From CAVUAF01 sp963739375 (lineage in GTDB: Bacteria > Acidobacteriota > Terriglobia > Terriglobales > Acidobacteriaceae), in NCBI GenBank assembly GCA_963739375.1, contig CAVUAF010000005.1:3070-67069 (forward strand): a stretch of 64,000 nucleotides of DNA, given 5' to 3'. The notes below the pieces were generated by a model. That model had not been told where the DNA came from and did no database searches. It saw only the letters and a list, made by a program, of their open reading frames with translations. The translations under genes were made by a program, and so were the position numbers. How positions within the stretch are numbered: the stretch's first letter is position 1; each line of letters opens with the position of its first letter. Positions 49,302-57,356 of the stretch are shown piece by piece.

Positions 49302-50246
49302 TCAGGATACCGCGCTGAGCATGAGGACGGCGAACAGCAGCGGCAGATAGAAGACGGAAGCCTGCAGCACCTGGCGGGCACGCGCCCTGCTGGGCGCGGA
49401 AGCGGGCGCGGTTGGCGCCGTCGCCAGACGATACCCGGTCCAGAAATACGCAGCCCCCAGCAGGAAGGCGGCGGCCAGGTACCACGCGCTGGCCATGTGG
49501 AGCCACACCGGCGCCATGCTGATGGGAATCAGCAGCAGGGAATAAGCCAGGACCTCGCGCGCGGTCGAGCGGCCATCGGGCTCGACCACCGGCAGCATGC
49601 GGATGCGGGCGCGCTCGTAATCCTCGCGGTAGAGCCAGGCGATGGAGTGGAAGTGTGGGAACTGCCAGACGAAGACGATGCCAAAGAGGGCCAGCGCCTC
49701 CCAGCCAACGGAATTGGTCACCGCGGCCCAGCCGAGCACCGGGGGCATGGCGCCGGGAAACGCGCCGATGAAGGTGCAGATGGGCGACTTGCGCTTCAGC
49801 GGGGTGTAGGCGCCGAGATACGCGGCGGAGGTCGCCGCCGTCAGCGCGGCAGTCAGGGGATTGCAGGCCAGCGCGAGGTAAACGATCCCGCCCAGAACCA
49901 ATACGACACCGAAGACGGCGGCGTGCGCGGTGCTCATGCGGCCGGCGGGCAGCGGACGCCGCCAGGTGCGCCGCATGAGCAGGTCGAGATCGCGCTCGAA
50001 GACCTGGTCGAGGGCGGCGGTGCCGCCGGCCACCAGTCCCACGCCGAGCACGGCGTGCAGCACCGACCAGGACAACGCCGGGGTGTGCGACTTGAGTGCG
50101 GCCAGGTAGAAGCCGCACCAGGCCGACATCATGACCAGCGTGGTAACGCGCGCCTTCGCCAACTCGGCGTAATCGGCGAGCAGGGCGAGCACGCGCGGAC
50201 GTGCGGCAGGGAGCGGCGAGATCAACGGCTGTGGCAATGTGGTCAT
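49302..50246 (-). CDS. ctaB: protohaem IX farnesyltransferase (haem O synthase)
   Basis: 314 residues from MTTLPQPLISPLPAARPRVL; the open frame continues upstream inside ctaA but without homology. UbiA-fold prenyltransferase with about eight helices. First Asp-rich site DQVFERDLDLLMRRTWRRPL, second YTPLKRKSPICTFIGAFPGA, and WQFPHFHSIAWLYREDYERA with the haem-binding His pair. Its ATG overlaps the ctaA stop (ATGA). Confidence 0.95.
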   Translation of the reverse strand: MTTLPQPLISPLPAARPRVLALLADYAELAKARVTTLVMMSAWCGFYLAALKSHTPALSWSVLHAVLGVGLVAGGTAALDQVFERDLDLLMRRTWRRPLPAGRMSTAHAAVFGVVLVLGGIVYLALACNPLTAALTAATSAAYLGAYTPLKRKSPICTFIGAFPGAMPPVLGWAAVTNSVGWEALALFGIVFVWQFPHFHSIAWLYREDYERARIRMLPVVEPDGRSTAREVLAYSLLLIPISMAPVWLHMASAWYLAAAFLLGAAYFWTGYRLATAPTAPASAPSRARARQVLQASVFYLPLLFAVLMLSAVS

Positions 50247-51181
50247 GCGGTGGCGGGGTGCTCCGTCAGGATGGGTTCCGGGCTGTGGCGCGCCGGCGAG
50301 GCGCGGTGAATCTGGATGGTGAGAACGACGGCGGTCGCCAGCAACAACGCTCCGGTGGCGAGATGCGCGACGGTGGAGAGCACCAGCAGCGATTGTGGCT
50401 GGGGCGTATCCATCTGCCAGACGACGCGGGTCAGAAAGGCAGCAAAGCCGAGCAGCAACTGCGTCAGCAACAGCACGTGCAAAATCATCGCCGGGCGCCG
50501 AAGCTGGGGATTCTCGCCCGCCTTGCGAAAGACGGCGAGGGTGGTGAGCACGATGAAAATGATGACCAGCAGGGCATTGATGATGTGCGGCACCATGAAG
50601 AGGCGAACGATGTCGCCTTCCGGCATGCGGTTGGCGGCGTGCGGCCCCCACTTGGTCCAGACGTGGCGAAACGCGGCCCCGAGGATGAGCTGGAGGTAAA
50701 GGCTGGCGACCAGGGCGATGCTCAGCCCCTTCAGGCGGGGAGCGTCATGGGCCGCCAGGGTAAGGATGGGCGCGCGCCGCCACGCGCGGCTGGTGAAGAG
50801 GGCCATCGCGGCGAGCACGCAAAACATGGTTTGTGCGAGGGTGGCGTGGGCGGTGGAGATGGCGGGCGGCAGGAAGTGCAGCACGGTCAGGCCGCCGAGC
50901 ACTCCCTGCAGGACGATGCCGGCTACCGCCAGTACGCTGAGCACGCGCATCCAGCGGCGCTCGTCGGCCAGCCACGTCCAGACGGCGAGCCCGATGGTCA
51001 ACAAGCCGACAAAGGCGGCGACCATGCGGTGCCCATGCTCCCACATCACGCCGCCGACCATGGTCGGCATGCGGAAGGTGCCGAACGAGGTTGGCCAGTC
51101 GGGCACGGACAGCCCGGCGTCGTTGCTGGTGACCAGCCCACCCGCTACCAGCAGCAGCAAGGTGCAGGCGGCAATGGCCAC
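50243..51181 (-). CDS. ctaA: haem A synthase (COX15/CtaA)
   Basis: 312 residues as given from the GTG at 51181 (AIAACTLLLLVAGGLVTSND). Conserved landmarks: AGLSVPDWPTSFG, the His-bearing EHGHRMVAAFVGLLTI, LPPAISTAHATLAQ, VPHIINALLV and STVAHLATGALLL; eight helices. Homology-like residues (NSTAVYHRSLHYF) continue in frame for 15 codons upstream to a CTG at 51226, with no ATG/GTG/TTG, so translation may start at CTG or the start codon may be misread. First gene of ctaA-ctaB-ABC-ABC-DUF420. Confidence 0.92.
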   Translation of the reverse strand: MAIAACTLLLLVAGGLVTSNDAGLSVPDWPTSFGTFRMPTMVGGVMWEHGHRMVAAFVGLLTIGLAVWTWLADERRWMRVLSVLAVAGIVLQGVLGGLTVLHFLPPAISTAHATLAQTMFCVLAAMALFTSRAWRRAPILTLAAHDAPRLKGLSIALVASLYLQLILGAAFRHVWTKWGPHAANRMPEGDIVRLFMVPHIINALLVIIFIVLTTLAVFRKAGENPQLRRPAMILHVLLLTQLLLGFAAFLTRVVWQMDTPQPQSLLVLSTVAHLATGALLLATAVVLTIQIHRASPARHSPEPILTEHPATA

Positions 51182-51361
51182 GGCAAAATAATGGAGACTG
51201 CGGTGGTAAACAGCAGTGGAATTCAGACCCTGGCTCCCGACCCCGGTTTCAGGGTCACACCCCGTCTGATGCCCCGAGCGACCCGAAGGAAGCAGAAATT
51301 GTAGCAGACACGGCCATGCAAGCCGGCGCCGCCGGGCCAGAGGGGGATGCGGGCTACGGGT

Positions 51362-51811
51362 TCACCACCGGCGGCCCGCCCCGGCGCCGCGCGGCGCGGG
51401 CGGCAGGGGATCGCTGCGCTTGCGCGTGGTGCGTTCTTTCGCGGTCTCCGCACTGGGTTCGCCGGTCAACTGGTGCTCATGCCAGAGAACGATTTCCGGG
51501 CGGCCGTTGTACAGCTTGATAGGGCCGAAGATACGGATGGTCTGGCCTTCGAGCTGTTTCAGCTTGGCGGCGTCCTTCAGGTCGCGCTCGAAGACCACGA
51601 CCACGAACGGGCACTTCTTGTAGTCTTCGCAGAAATCGAGATACCAGGTGGACTTACTGTGGCCCACATTCACGATTTTGCCGGTGACACAGGCGGGCTC
51701 GCCGACGTGGTCCTTCGCTTTTTCAAAGGGAATGCACTCGCTCTGAGGCAGGGCGGGAAGTGAGTACAGCAGGACGAGCGGCAGGAGGAGAGGTAGGCGC
51801 CAGGACTTCAT
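51362..51811 (-). CDS. exported OB-fold-like protein
   Basis: 149 residues with signal peptide MKSWRLPLLLPLVLLYSLPA. The domain from CIPFEKAKDHVGEPACVTGK to GPIKLYNGRPEIVLWHEHQL looks like a small OB-fold of the type found in DNA-binding or nuclease-accessory proteins, with four Cys residues (two likely disulfides in the periplasm). The tail is a basic, proline-rich 30 residues. No exact family match. Confidence 0.65.
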   Translation of the reverse strand: MKSWRLPLLLPLVLLYSLPALPQSECIPFEKAKDHVGEPACVTGKIVNVGHSKSTWYLDFCEDYKKCPFVVVVFERDLKDAAKLKQLEGQTIRIFGPIKLYNGRPEIVLWHEHQLTGEPSAETAKERTTRKRSDPLPPAPRGAGAGRRW

Positions 51812-52137
51812 GACGTTGGCTCCATACCGAGAGCGTCACTAAAGCGGTTGAAGTAATTACAGGCCGACGACGGCGGCGAGGTCTACCATTTTCGCCGTTG
51901 TCGAAGTAGTCGCGCAGCTGATTGTCGCTCCACCCGTGCCGCTTGGCAAGGCGGTGTTGGAGTCTAGCCAAGAGTAAGCGCGGTCCTACCGGTAATAGTC
52001 GCAAATCGCGGCGGTCTGTGGGGCGACCTGCGACTTGTCGAAGCGGGTGATACGCATGGCGCTCTCCGCGCGCCGGACGGGGCCGGCGGCGAGCGGGGCA
52101 GCGGCGGAGTCGGGGTCCGCCGCTGCTCCGGCGTCGG
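51812..52137. other. gap with a possible short broken ORF
   Basis: On the minus strand, MRITRFDKSQVAPQTAAICD followed by YYR runs into a stop; another frame continues LARLQHRLAKRHGWSDNQLR, DYFDNGENGRPRRRRRP. Together they could be an ~85-residue basic protein disrupted by an indel near 51988, but neither half matches a family I know. Otherwise nothing seen. Confidence 0.3.
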
Positions 52138-52482
52138 TTACGCGAAGGCCTTGATGGCCGTGGCTTCGTCGTCCTTGATATCGAAGACGGTGTAGAGCTT
52201 GGTGATCTGCAGCAGGTCGTGCACCTTCTTGGTGAGGTTGAGCAGCTTGAGATCGCCGCCCTGGTTGCGCACCGTGGTATAGGCGCTGACCAACTCGCCG
52301 ATGCCGGAGCTGTCGATATAGGAGACGTCGCCGAGATTGAGCAGGATCTTCTTGGTGCCCTTGTTGAGCAGGTCGCGGATTTGGTCGCGTAACACCACGC
52401 TGCCCTCGCCCAGGGTGATGCGGCCGCTGAGATCGACGATCGTGACCCCATCGACCTGGCGCGTGCTGGTTTTCATCGTCAC
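52138..52482 (-). CDS. STAS-domain anti-sigma factor antagonist (SpoIIAA/RsbV-like)
   Basis: 114 residues, a single STAS domain: TRQVDGVTIVDLSGRITLGE, ILLNLGDVSYIDSSGIGELV with the phosphorylatable serine (IDSSG), and LKLLNLTKKVHDLLQITKLY. It overlaps the upstream kinase gene by 4 bp. Together they form a partner-switch pair; no sigma factor or PP2C phosphatase gene is adjacent. Confidence 0.92.
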   Translation of the reverse strand: MTMKTSTRQVDGVTIVDLSGRITLGEGSVVLRDQIRDLLNKGTKKILLNLGDVSYIDSSGIGELVSAYTTVRNQGGDLKLLNLTKKVHDLLQITKLYTVFDIKDDEATAIKAFA

Positions 52483-52919
52483 TGTGAACCCTCCTTGGTG
52501 GCCGCGTCGCCGCGGTGCTTGATCAACGTAATTTCCGTGCCGGGATGAAGCTCGCGAAAATGAACTTCGTCCATGAAGGCCTTGATGAGGAAAATGCCGC
52601 GTCCGCTGTTGCGGAGCAGGTTTTCCGGGGCCAGCGGGTCGGGAATGTTGGCGGGATCGAGCCCGCGGCCCTGGTCGGCAATGCGAATCACCAGCGAACC
52701 GGCGCTGGTGTCAAACCCGACGGTCATCTTCTTGCCGGGATCATAGGCGTTGCCGTGCAGCACGGCATTGACCGCGGCCTCGCGCACCGCCATGGCGATG
52801 CGGTGCCGCTCCTCGGCGTCGAAGCCGGTGTCGATGGCGAACTTGTCGGCGATCTGCTCGACCGTGTTCACGCTCTCCAGCGTGGAGTCGAGGGTGTAGA
52901 AAACGGGTTTCCCGGTCAT
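52479..52919 (-). CDS. serine-protein kinase/anti-sigma factor (SpoIIAB/RsbW-like)
   Basis: 146 residues from MTGKPVFYTLDSTLESVNTV; the upstream open frame is Arg/Ser-rich noise. GHKL ATPase: N-box MAVREAAVNAVLHGNAYDPG, G1 box IRIADQGRGLDP and G2-like LLRNSGRGIFLIKAFMDEV. It phosphorylates and is sequestered by the STAS protein encoded next. Translational coupling (ATGA) supports a 1:1 pair. Confidence 0.9.
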   Translation of the reverse strand: MTGKPVFYTLDSTLESVNTVEQIADKFAIDTGFDAEERHRIAMAVREAAVNAVLHGNAYDPGKKMTVGFDTSAGSLVIRIADQGRGLDPANIPDPLAPENLLRNSGRGIFLIKAFMDEVHFRELHPGTEITLIKHRGDAATKEGSQ

Positions 52920-53200
52920 CTTCAAAAATGCCCTGTCCTCTAGCCTCCCCGCGTGGTGGCGCCCGCGCCGGGAGGTCGACCTCGCCAGCCCGCCCAAAGC
53001 CGGAAGCAACGATGGCAATGCGAAGTGCGCAGTTTGCCTATCGCGTGGTGAAAAGTCAAACATGAGGTGAAGAGCCGGCGGCGAGACGCGAGCGCCGCTC
53101 GCCTACCCAGACACCGCGAGATGCGGCAGAGTTCCGCAAAAAGCCGGCGGAACCTGCCCCACGGCTGGATTCGCCGCTCCCGCCGCTGTATTCTCCGGCC
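52920..53200. other. divergent intergenic region
   Basis: Between the minus-strand kinase and the plus-strand MgtE-N/CBS gene. GC-rich; no gene or clear promoter seen. Confidence 0.4.
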
Positions 53201-54445
53201 ATGCACACGTTGGCCCTCACCGAACTGCTGGGTGCGCGGGTCCTCGATGCCGGGGGCGCGGTGGGCGGCTGGGTGCGCGAGGTGGCGGTGGCCCCGCAGG
53301 ACGATCCCGACCACGTGGCCGCGCTGGTGGTGAGAACCCGTAGCGGCGACCGGGTGCTGGCGGCGCAGGCGGTGGAAATGCTGGAGGGACGAGCGGTGCG
53401 GACGCGCCTGCCGCAGGCGGAGTGGCCGCTCTACGCCTCGTCGGAAGGCCTGCTGCTGCTGGGGCGCGACCTGCTGGACCAGCAGATCATCGACGTGCAT
53501 GGCCGCAAGCTGGTGCGCGTCAACGACGCGGAGCTGGTGGAAGAGCGCACCAATTCTCACCTGGCGATCAAGGTGGCGGCGGTAGACGTGGGGGCGCGCG
53601 GCGCGCTGCGACGCCTGCTGAAAGGGCTGTTGCCGGCCAGTTGGCTGCGCCGGCTGGTGAGCCGCATTCCCGCCAAGAGCATCCCCTGGGACTTCGTGGA
53701 CCTGATCGAAACCGATCCGTCACGCCGGGTGAAGCTGAAGATTTCGCTGGAGGGCCTGGCCACGATGCATCCCGCCGAAATCGCCGACATCGTGGAAGAG
53801 CTGGCGCCGGCGGAGCGGGAGGCGGTGTTCGAGACGCTCGACGAGGAGGTGGCCGCGGAGACGCTGGAGGAAGTGAATCCCAAGCTGCAAGCCTCGATTG
53901 TGTCGTCGCTCGATTCCGACAAGGCCGCCGACATCGTGGAAGAAATGAACCCCGACGCCGCAGCCGACCTGCTGGGCGACCTCTCCCCCGAGCAGCAGGA
54001 AGAGATCCTGGAAGAGATGGAGCCGGCGGAGCGGGACGAGGTGACCGAACTCCTCAGCCACGGGGAGAACACAGCGGCCGGGCGCATGACCACCGAGTTC
54101 CTGGCGCTGCCGCCGGAGGCGACGGTGGGCGAGGCCCACGCCCAGCTGCGGCGGTTTGAAGGGGAGATCGAGGGGGTCAGCTCGGTGTTCCTGACCGACG
54201 CCGCGGGCAAGCTGCTGGGGGCAGTGCCGCTGGCCCGGCTGCTGCTGGCGGCGCCCACGGAGCCGCTCAAGAACCTGAGCGTCGAGCGCGTCATCTCCTG
54301 CGGCGAGAGTACCAGCCAGCGCGAGGTCGCCGAGACCTTCGATAAATACAACCTGCTCTCCCTGCCGGTGGTGGACGACTCCGGCGTGCTGACCGGGGTG
54401 ATCACGGCCGACGACGTGATCAGCCTGCTGCGGTCCAAAATCTAG
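53201..54445 (+). CDS. PRC-like/MgtE-N/CBS regulatory protein paired with an Nramp-type transporter
   Basis: 414 residues. The N-terminal ~150 residues are two PRC-barrel-like halves (LGARVLDAGGAVGGWVREVA, LLDQQIIDVHGRKLVRVNDA). An MgtE-N superhelix follows (~180-290: MHPAEIADIVEELAPAEREA, NPDAAADLLGDLSPEQQEEI), then two CBS domains (MTTEFLALPPEATVGEAHAQ; LSVERVISCGESTSQREVAE, PVVDDSGVLTGVITADDVIS). This is the cytosolic Mg-sensing half of MgtE without its membrane domain. The next gene supplies an Nramp-type membrane domain, so the protein probably gates that transporter. Confidence 0.85.
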   Translation: MHTLALTELLGARVLDAGGAVGGWVREVAVAPQDDPDHVAALVVRTRSGDRVLAAQAVEMLEGRAVRTRLPQAEWPLYASSEGLLLLGRDLLDQQIIDVHGRKLVRVNDAELVEERTNSHLAIKVAAVDVGARGALRRLLKGLLPASWLRRLVSRIPAKSIPWDFVDLIETDPSRRVKLKISLEGLATMHPAEIADIVEELAPAEREAVFETLDEEVAAETLEEVNPKLQASIVSSLDSDKAADIVEEMNPDAAADLLGDLSPEQQEEILEEMEPAERDEVTELLSHGENTAAGRMTTEFLALPPEATVGEAHAQLRRFEGEIEGVSSVFLTDAAGKLLGAVPLARLLLAAPTEPLKNLSVERVISCGESTSQREVAETFDKYNLLSLPVVDDSGVLTGVITADDVISLLRSKI

Positions 54446-54447
54446 GT

Positions 54448-54492
54448 TGCAAGTTCCGCAATTCGGCAGTTCCGCAATTCCGCAATCCAATT
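54448..54492. repeat. short phrase repeat (gttccgcaattcggcagttc type)
   Basis: Units agttccgcaattc / ggcagttccgcaattccgca between the CBS gene and the Nramp gene. Confidence 0.6.
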
Positions 54493-54531
54493 TATTCTGG
54501 TCGGCTGCGCATCCTCCTACGACCGTGACCG

Positions 54532-55788
54532 ATGAAGGCTGGCAAGTTCTGGAAATTCTGGCGACTGCGGCTGTTCCTGCTGTTGGCCGTAGTCGGCCCG
54601 GGGTTCATCACCGCGAACGTCGATAACGACGCCAACGGCATCTATACCTACTCGTTTGCCGGCGCCAAGTTTGGCTACACGCTGCTGTGGACGATGATTC
54701 CGGTCATGGTGGCGCTGATCATCGTGCAGGAAATGTCGGCGCGCATGGGCGCGGTCACGGGCAAGGGCCTGAGCGACCTGATCCGCGAAGAGTTCGGCTT
54801 CCGCACCACCTTCCTCCTCATGCTGGCGCTGGTCATTACTAATTTCGGCAACATCGTGGGGGAATTTGCGGGCATCGCCTCCAGCGTGGAGCTGTTTGGC
54901 GTTTCCAAGTTTGTCAGCGTGCCGCTGGCCGCCGTGGTGGTGTGGCTGATCGTGGTGAAGGGCACGTACAAGAGCGTGGAGAAGGTGTTCCTGCTGGCTT
55001 CGTTCTTCTATGTCGCTTACATCGTGGCCGGCGTGCTGGCCCACCCGCAGTGGACGGCGGCGCTGAAGGAAACGGTAACGCCGCCCACGCTGCCGGAGAT
55101 GCGCAACAACACCTACTTGTACTTCACGGTGGGAGTGATCGGCACCACCATCGCACCGTGGATGCAGTTCTACCTGCAGTCGTCCATCGTGGAGAAGGGC
55201 GTGACCCCGCGGCAATACAACACCTCACGTCTGGATGTGATCCTGGGCTGCGTGTTCGCCGTGGTGGTGGCGTGGTTCATCGTGGTGGCCTGCGCGGCCA
55301 CGCTGTTCGTCGCCGGGCATCGCGAGATCAACGACGCGGCCGACGCCGCGCAGGCGCTCAAGCCGCTGGCGGGACAGTACGCGTACATCCTGTTCGCCGC
55401 CGGACTGTTCAACGCCTCGCTGTTCGCGGCTTCGATCCTGCCGCTTTCGACCGCGTACACGGTGTGCGAAGGCCTGGGGTTTGAATCCGGGTTGAACCGG
55501 AAGTTCCGCGAGGCGCCGGTCTTTTACTGGATGTACACGGTGCTGGTGGCGCTGGGCGCCGGACTCGTCCTGCTGCCGAACTTCCCGCTGCTGAAGGTCA
55601 CGGTGCTCTCGCAGGTGGTGAACGGAGTGGTGCTGCCGTTCGTCCTCATCTACATGCTGCTGCTGGCGAACAAGCGCGAGCTGATGGGCCGCTACGTGAA
55701 TTCGGCGATGTTCAACTGGATCGCGTGGGTGACGACGGTGATCATGATCGTGCTGACGATTGCCATGCTGGCGACCAGCGGGCAATAA
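54532..55788 (+). CDS. Nramp-related divalent metal transporter
   Basis: 418 residues, about eleven membrane segments. TM1 carries GPGFITANVDNDANGIYTYS where classical Nramps have D-P-G-N, and TM6 reads GVIGTTIAPWMQFYLQSS where classical ones have the metal-binding M-P-H. Loss of the soft-ligand Met and of DPGN fits Nramp-related Mg transporters rather than Mn/Fe carriers. ITNFGNIVGEFAGIASSVEL is family-typical. It follows the MgtE-N/CBS gene by 86 bp, supporting Mg2+ as substrate (inference). Confidence 0.85.
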   Translation: MKAGKFWKFWRLRLFLLLAVVGPGFITANVDNDANGIYTYSFAGAKFGYTLLWTMIPVMVALIIVQEMSARMGAVTGKGLSDLIREEFGFRTTFLLMLALVITNFGNIVGEFAGIASSVELFGVSKFVSVPLAAVVVWLIVVKGTYKSVEKVFLLASFFYVAYIVAGVLAHPQWTAALKETVTPPTLPEMRNNTYLYFTVGVIGTTIAPWMQFYLQSSIVEKGVTPRQYNTSRLDVILGCVFAVVVAWFIVVACAATLFVAGHREINDAADAAQALKPLAGQYAYILFAAGLFNASLFAASILPLSTAYTVCEGLGFESGLNRKFREAPVFYWMYTVLVALGAGLVLLPNFPLLKVTVLSQVVNGVVLPFVLIYMLLLANKRELMGRYVNSAMFNWIAWVTTVIMIVLTIAMLATSGQ

Positions 55789-55817
55789 CATCACCGACAG
55801 CGCGCGGCTAAATAACC

Positions 55818-55893
55818 TCCCGAGCGCAGCGAGGGAACCCTACCCTGACCGATACTGTTGGGTAGCTATAGGGCTCCCTCGCTGCGCTCGGGA
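55818..55893. repeat. large inverted repeat between convergent genes
   Basis: tcccgagcgcagcgaggga (55818-55835) and tccctcgctgcgctcggga (55875-55893) form a perfect ~18-bp stem, continued by ccctacc/gggtagc. It lies between the Nramp and Nudix stops and probably ends transcription in both directions; the arm sequence is the gagcgcagcgaaggat class seen at 13555. Confidence 0.8.
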
Positions 55894-55902
55894 TGTTCTA
55901 AG

Positions 55903-56295
55903 TCAGATCACTTTCCCCGCCGCGATGTCCCGCACCAGCGTCAGGTCGGCCTCCAGGAAGTCGTAGCTGGGGAGTTCGGCGCGGCGCACCCAGCGCACGT
56001 CGCGGAAGATGCGGTTGTCGATCTCGCCTGCGAGGCGGCTGACCAGAAAAAAGCGCAACTCCACCGCGGCGCCATTGCGATAGGTGTGGCGCACGCGGGC
56101 CACCTGTCGCCCGATCTGCGCCTTGATGCCGAGCTCCTCCTCGAGTTCGCGCTGCAGCGCGGGAACCAGCTCTTCGCCGGGTTCCACCTTGCCGCCGGGG
56201 AACTCCCACTTCAGCGGCATGGTCTGGTGCCGGGTGCGCTGGCAGATGAGAATGCGTCCCTCGCGCACGATCAGGGCAGCGACGACCAGCCTCAT
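55903..56295 (-). CDS. MutT-like Nudix hydrolase
   Basis: 130 residues from MRLVVAALIVREGRILICQR. Complete Nudix box GGKVEPGEELVPALQRELEEELGI (written in parts: GGKVEPGEE, RELEEELGI), preceded by MPLKWEFPGG as in MutT/8-oxo-dGTP diphosphatases and CTP pyrophosphohydrolases. C-terminal VRWVRRAELPSYDFLEADLT is family-typical. Start overlaps the GAF gene stop (ATGA), so the two are translationally coupled. Confidence 0.93.
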   Translation of the reverse strand: MRLVVAALIVREGRILICQRTRHQTMPLKWEFPGGKVEPGEELVPALQRELEEELGIKAQIGRQVARVRHTYRNGAAVELRFFLVSRLAGEIDNRIFRDVRWVRRAELPSYDFLEADLTLVRDIAAGKVI

Positions 56296-56777
56296 GGGCG
56301 GGGCCCGGGACGGCGCTCGAGGCAGCGCCCGACCAGCGCCGCACAGCGCTCCAGCAGGACGCGATCCTCGGGCGTGAAGGCGGCGGGGGTGTGGCTGTCG
56401 ATGTCGAGTTCGCCCACCACCCGGCCGTGGGCGCGCACCGGGACCACGATCTCGGAGCGGGTTGCCAGCGAACAGGCGAGGTAGCGCGGATCGGCGTTGA
56501 CGTCGTCCACCACGATCGTCTCGCCGCTGGCCGCCGCCGCGCCGCAAATGCCCTGGTCGAGCGGGATGCGGGTGTGCGGCGTGGGCGCGCCGCGATACGG
56601 CCCGAGGACGAGCAGGTTGGGGTCGTGCGGATCGAGCAGGTAGAAGCCAACCCAGTTGAACCTGGGGACGGCCGCGCGCAGGCGCGCGACCATCGCGGAC
56701 ATCAACTGGGCGGCGTCCGGCGCACGGGCCGCGAGCGCTTCGAGTTCGCTCAACAGGCTTGGGGTAGCAGCAGCCAT
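56292..56777 (-). CDS. GAF-domain protein, free-methionine-(R)-sulfoxide-reductase-like
   Basis: 161 residues. Whole-length similarity to fRMsr: NWVGFYLLDPHDPNLLVLGP, LDQGICGAAAASGETIVVDD, ADPRYLACSLATRSEIVVPV and GELDIDSHTPAAFTPED. Two of the three catalytic Cys are present (GICG and LACS); the third, normally in the strand before G-x-C-G, is missing (THTRIPL-type sequence), so activity may be altered or lost. Pairing with a Nudix sanitising enzyme fits an oxidative-damage repair unit. Confidence 0.8.
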   Translation of the reverse strand: MAAATPSLLSELEALAARAPDAAQLMSAMVARLRAAVPRFNWVGFYLLDPHDPNLLVLGPYRGAPTPHTRIPLDQGICGAAAASGETIVVDDVNADPRYLACSLATRSEIVVPVRAHGRVVGELDIDSHTPAAFTPEDRVLLERCAALVGRCLERRPGPRP

Positions 56778-56888
56778 GGTGCGGACAATTTAACCACAGC
56801 GGCGCGGCGGCAGATTTGCACAGATCCAGCGGGCGCACTTGTAGCGTAGCCGTGGGCCATGGCAGGGCGTAGCCGCTACAATGCCGCC

Positions 56889-57245
56889 GTGTACTCGACG
56901 CAAGTCCTCGACCACTTTCAGAACCCGCGCAACGTGGGCGAGGTGGAGCATGCCAGCGCCGTGGTCGAGGTCCAGAACCCGGTCTGCGGCGACCAGTTGC
57001 GGCTGAGTGCGCGGCTCGCCGAGGGGCGCCTGGCCGAGGTCCGGTTCCGCGCGAAAGGCTGCGTACCCGCGATTGCCTGCGGCTCGCGCCTCACGGAGCT
57101 CATGCTGGACCGATCGCTCGCCGAACTGAAGGCGATCCAGCGCGAGGAGCTGGTTGAATCGCTCGGCGGGCTCCCCGAAGCCTCGACCCATGCCGGGCAC
57201 CTGGCCATCGACGCCCTGCACCAACTGCTTCGCCGGCTTGAGTGA
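56889..57245 (+). CDS. IscU/NifU-N-like iron-sulfur scaffold protein
   Basis: 118 residues from the GTG giving VYSTQVLDHFQNPRNVGEVE; an upstream GTG-free extension is not conserved. The IscU core is visible: VVEVQNPVCGDQLRLSARL (first Cys), FRAKGCVPAIACGSRLTELM (second Cys), GLPEASTHAGHLAIDAL (the position of the third ligand is His). Usual IscU has three Cys; lack of the third suggests a divergent scaffold or NifU-like variant. Stand-alone, no iscS. Confidence 0.82.
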   Translation: MYSTQVLDHFQNPRNVGEVEHASAVVEVQNPVCGDQLRLSARLAEGRLAEVRFRAKGCVPAIACGSRLTELMLDRSLAELKAIQREELVESLGGLPEASTHAGHLAIDALHQLLRRLE

Positions 57246-57356
57246 CTGGTTCTGTCTCGGCCATTCACCCGCAAACTGGACCCCTCGGCCTGCTTCCGCA
57301 CCTCTTCGCAATCAAAACGGTGGCTGGCCGCCCGCAATCCCGGTATTCTTTAGGGA

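Noticed and set aside
46896..50309. Long plus-strand open frames opposite the ABC/cta genes
   Set aside because: Gly/Arg/Gln/His-rich low-complexity products without domains; real genes are on the minus strand.
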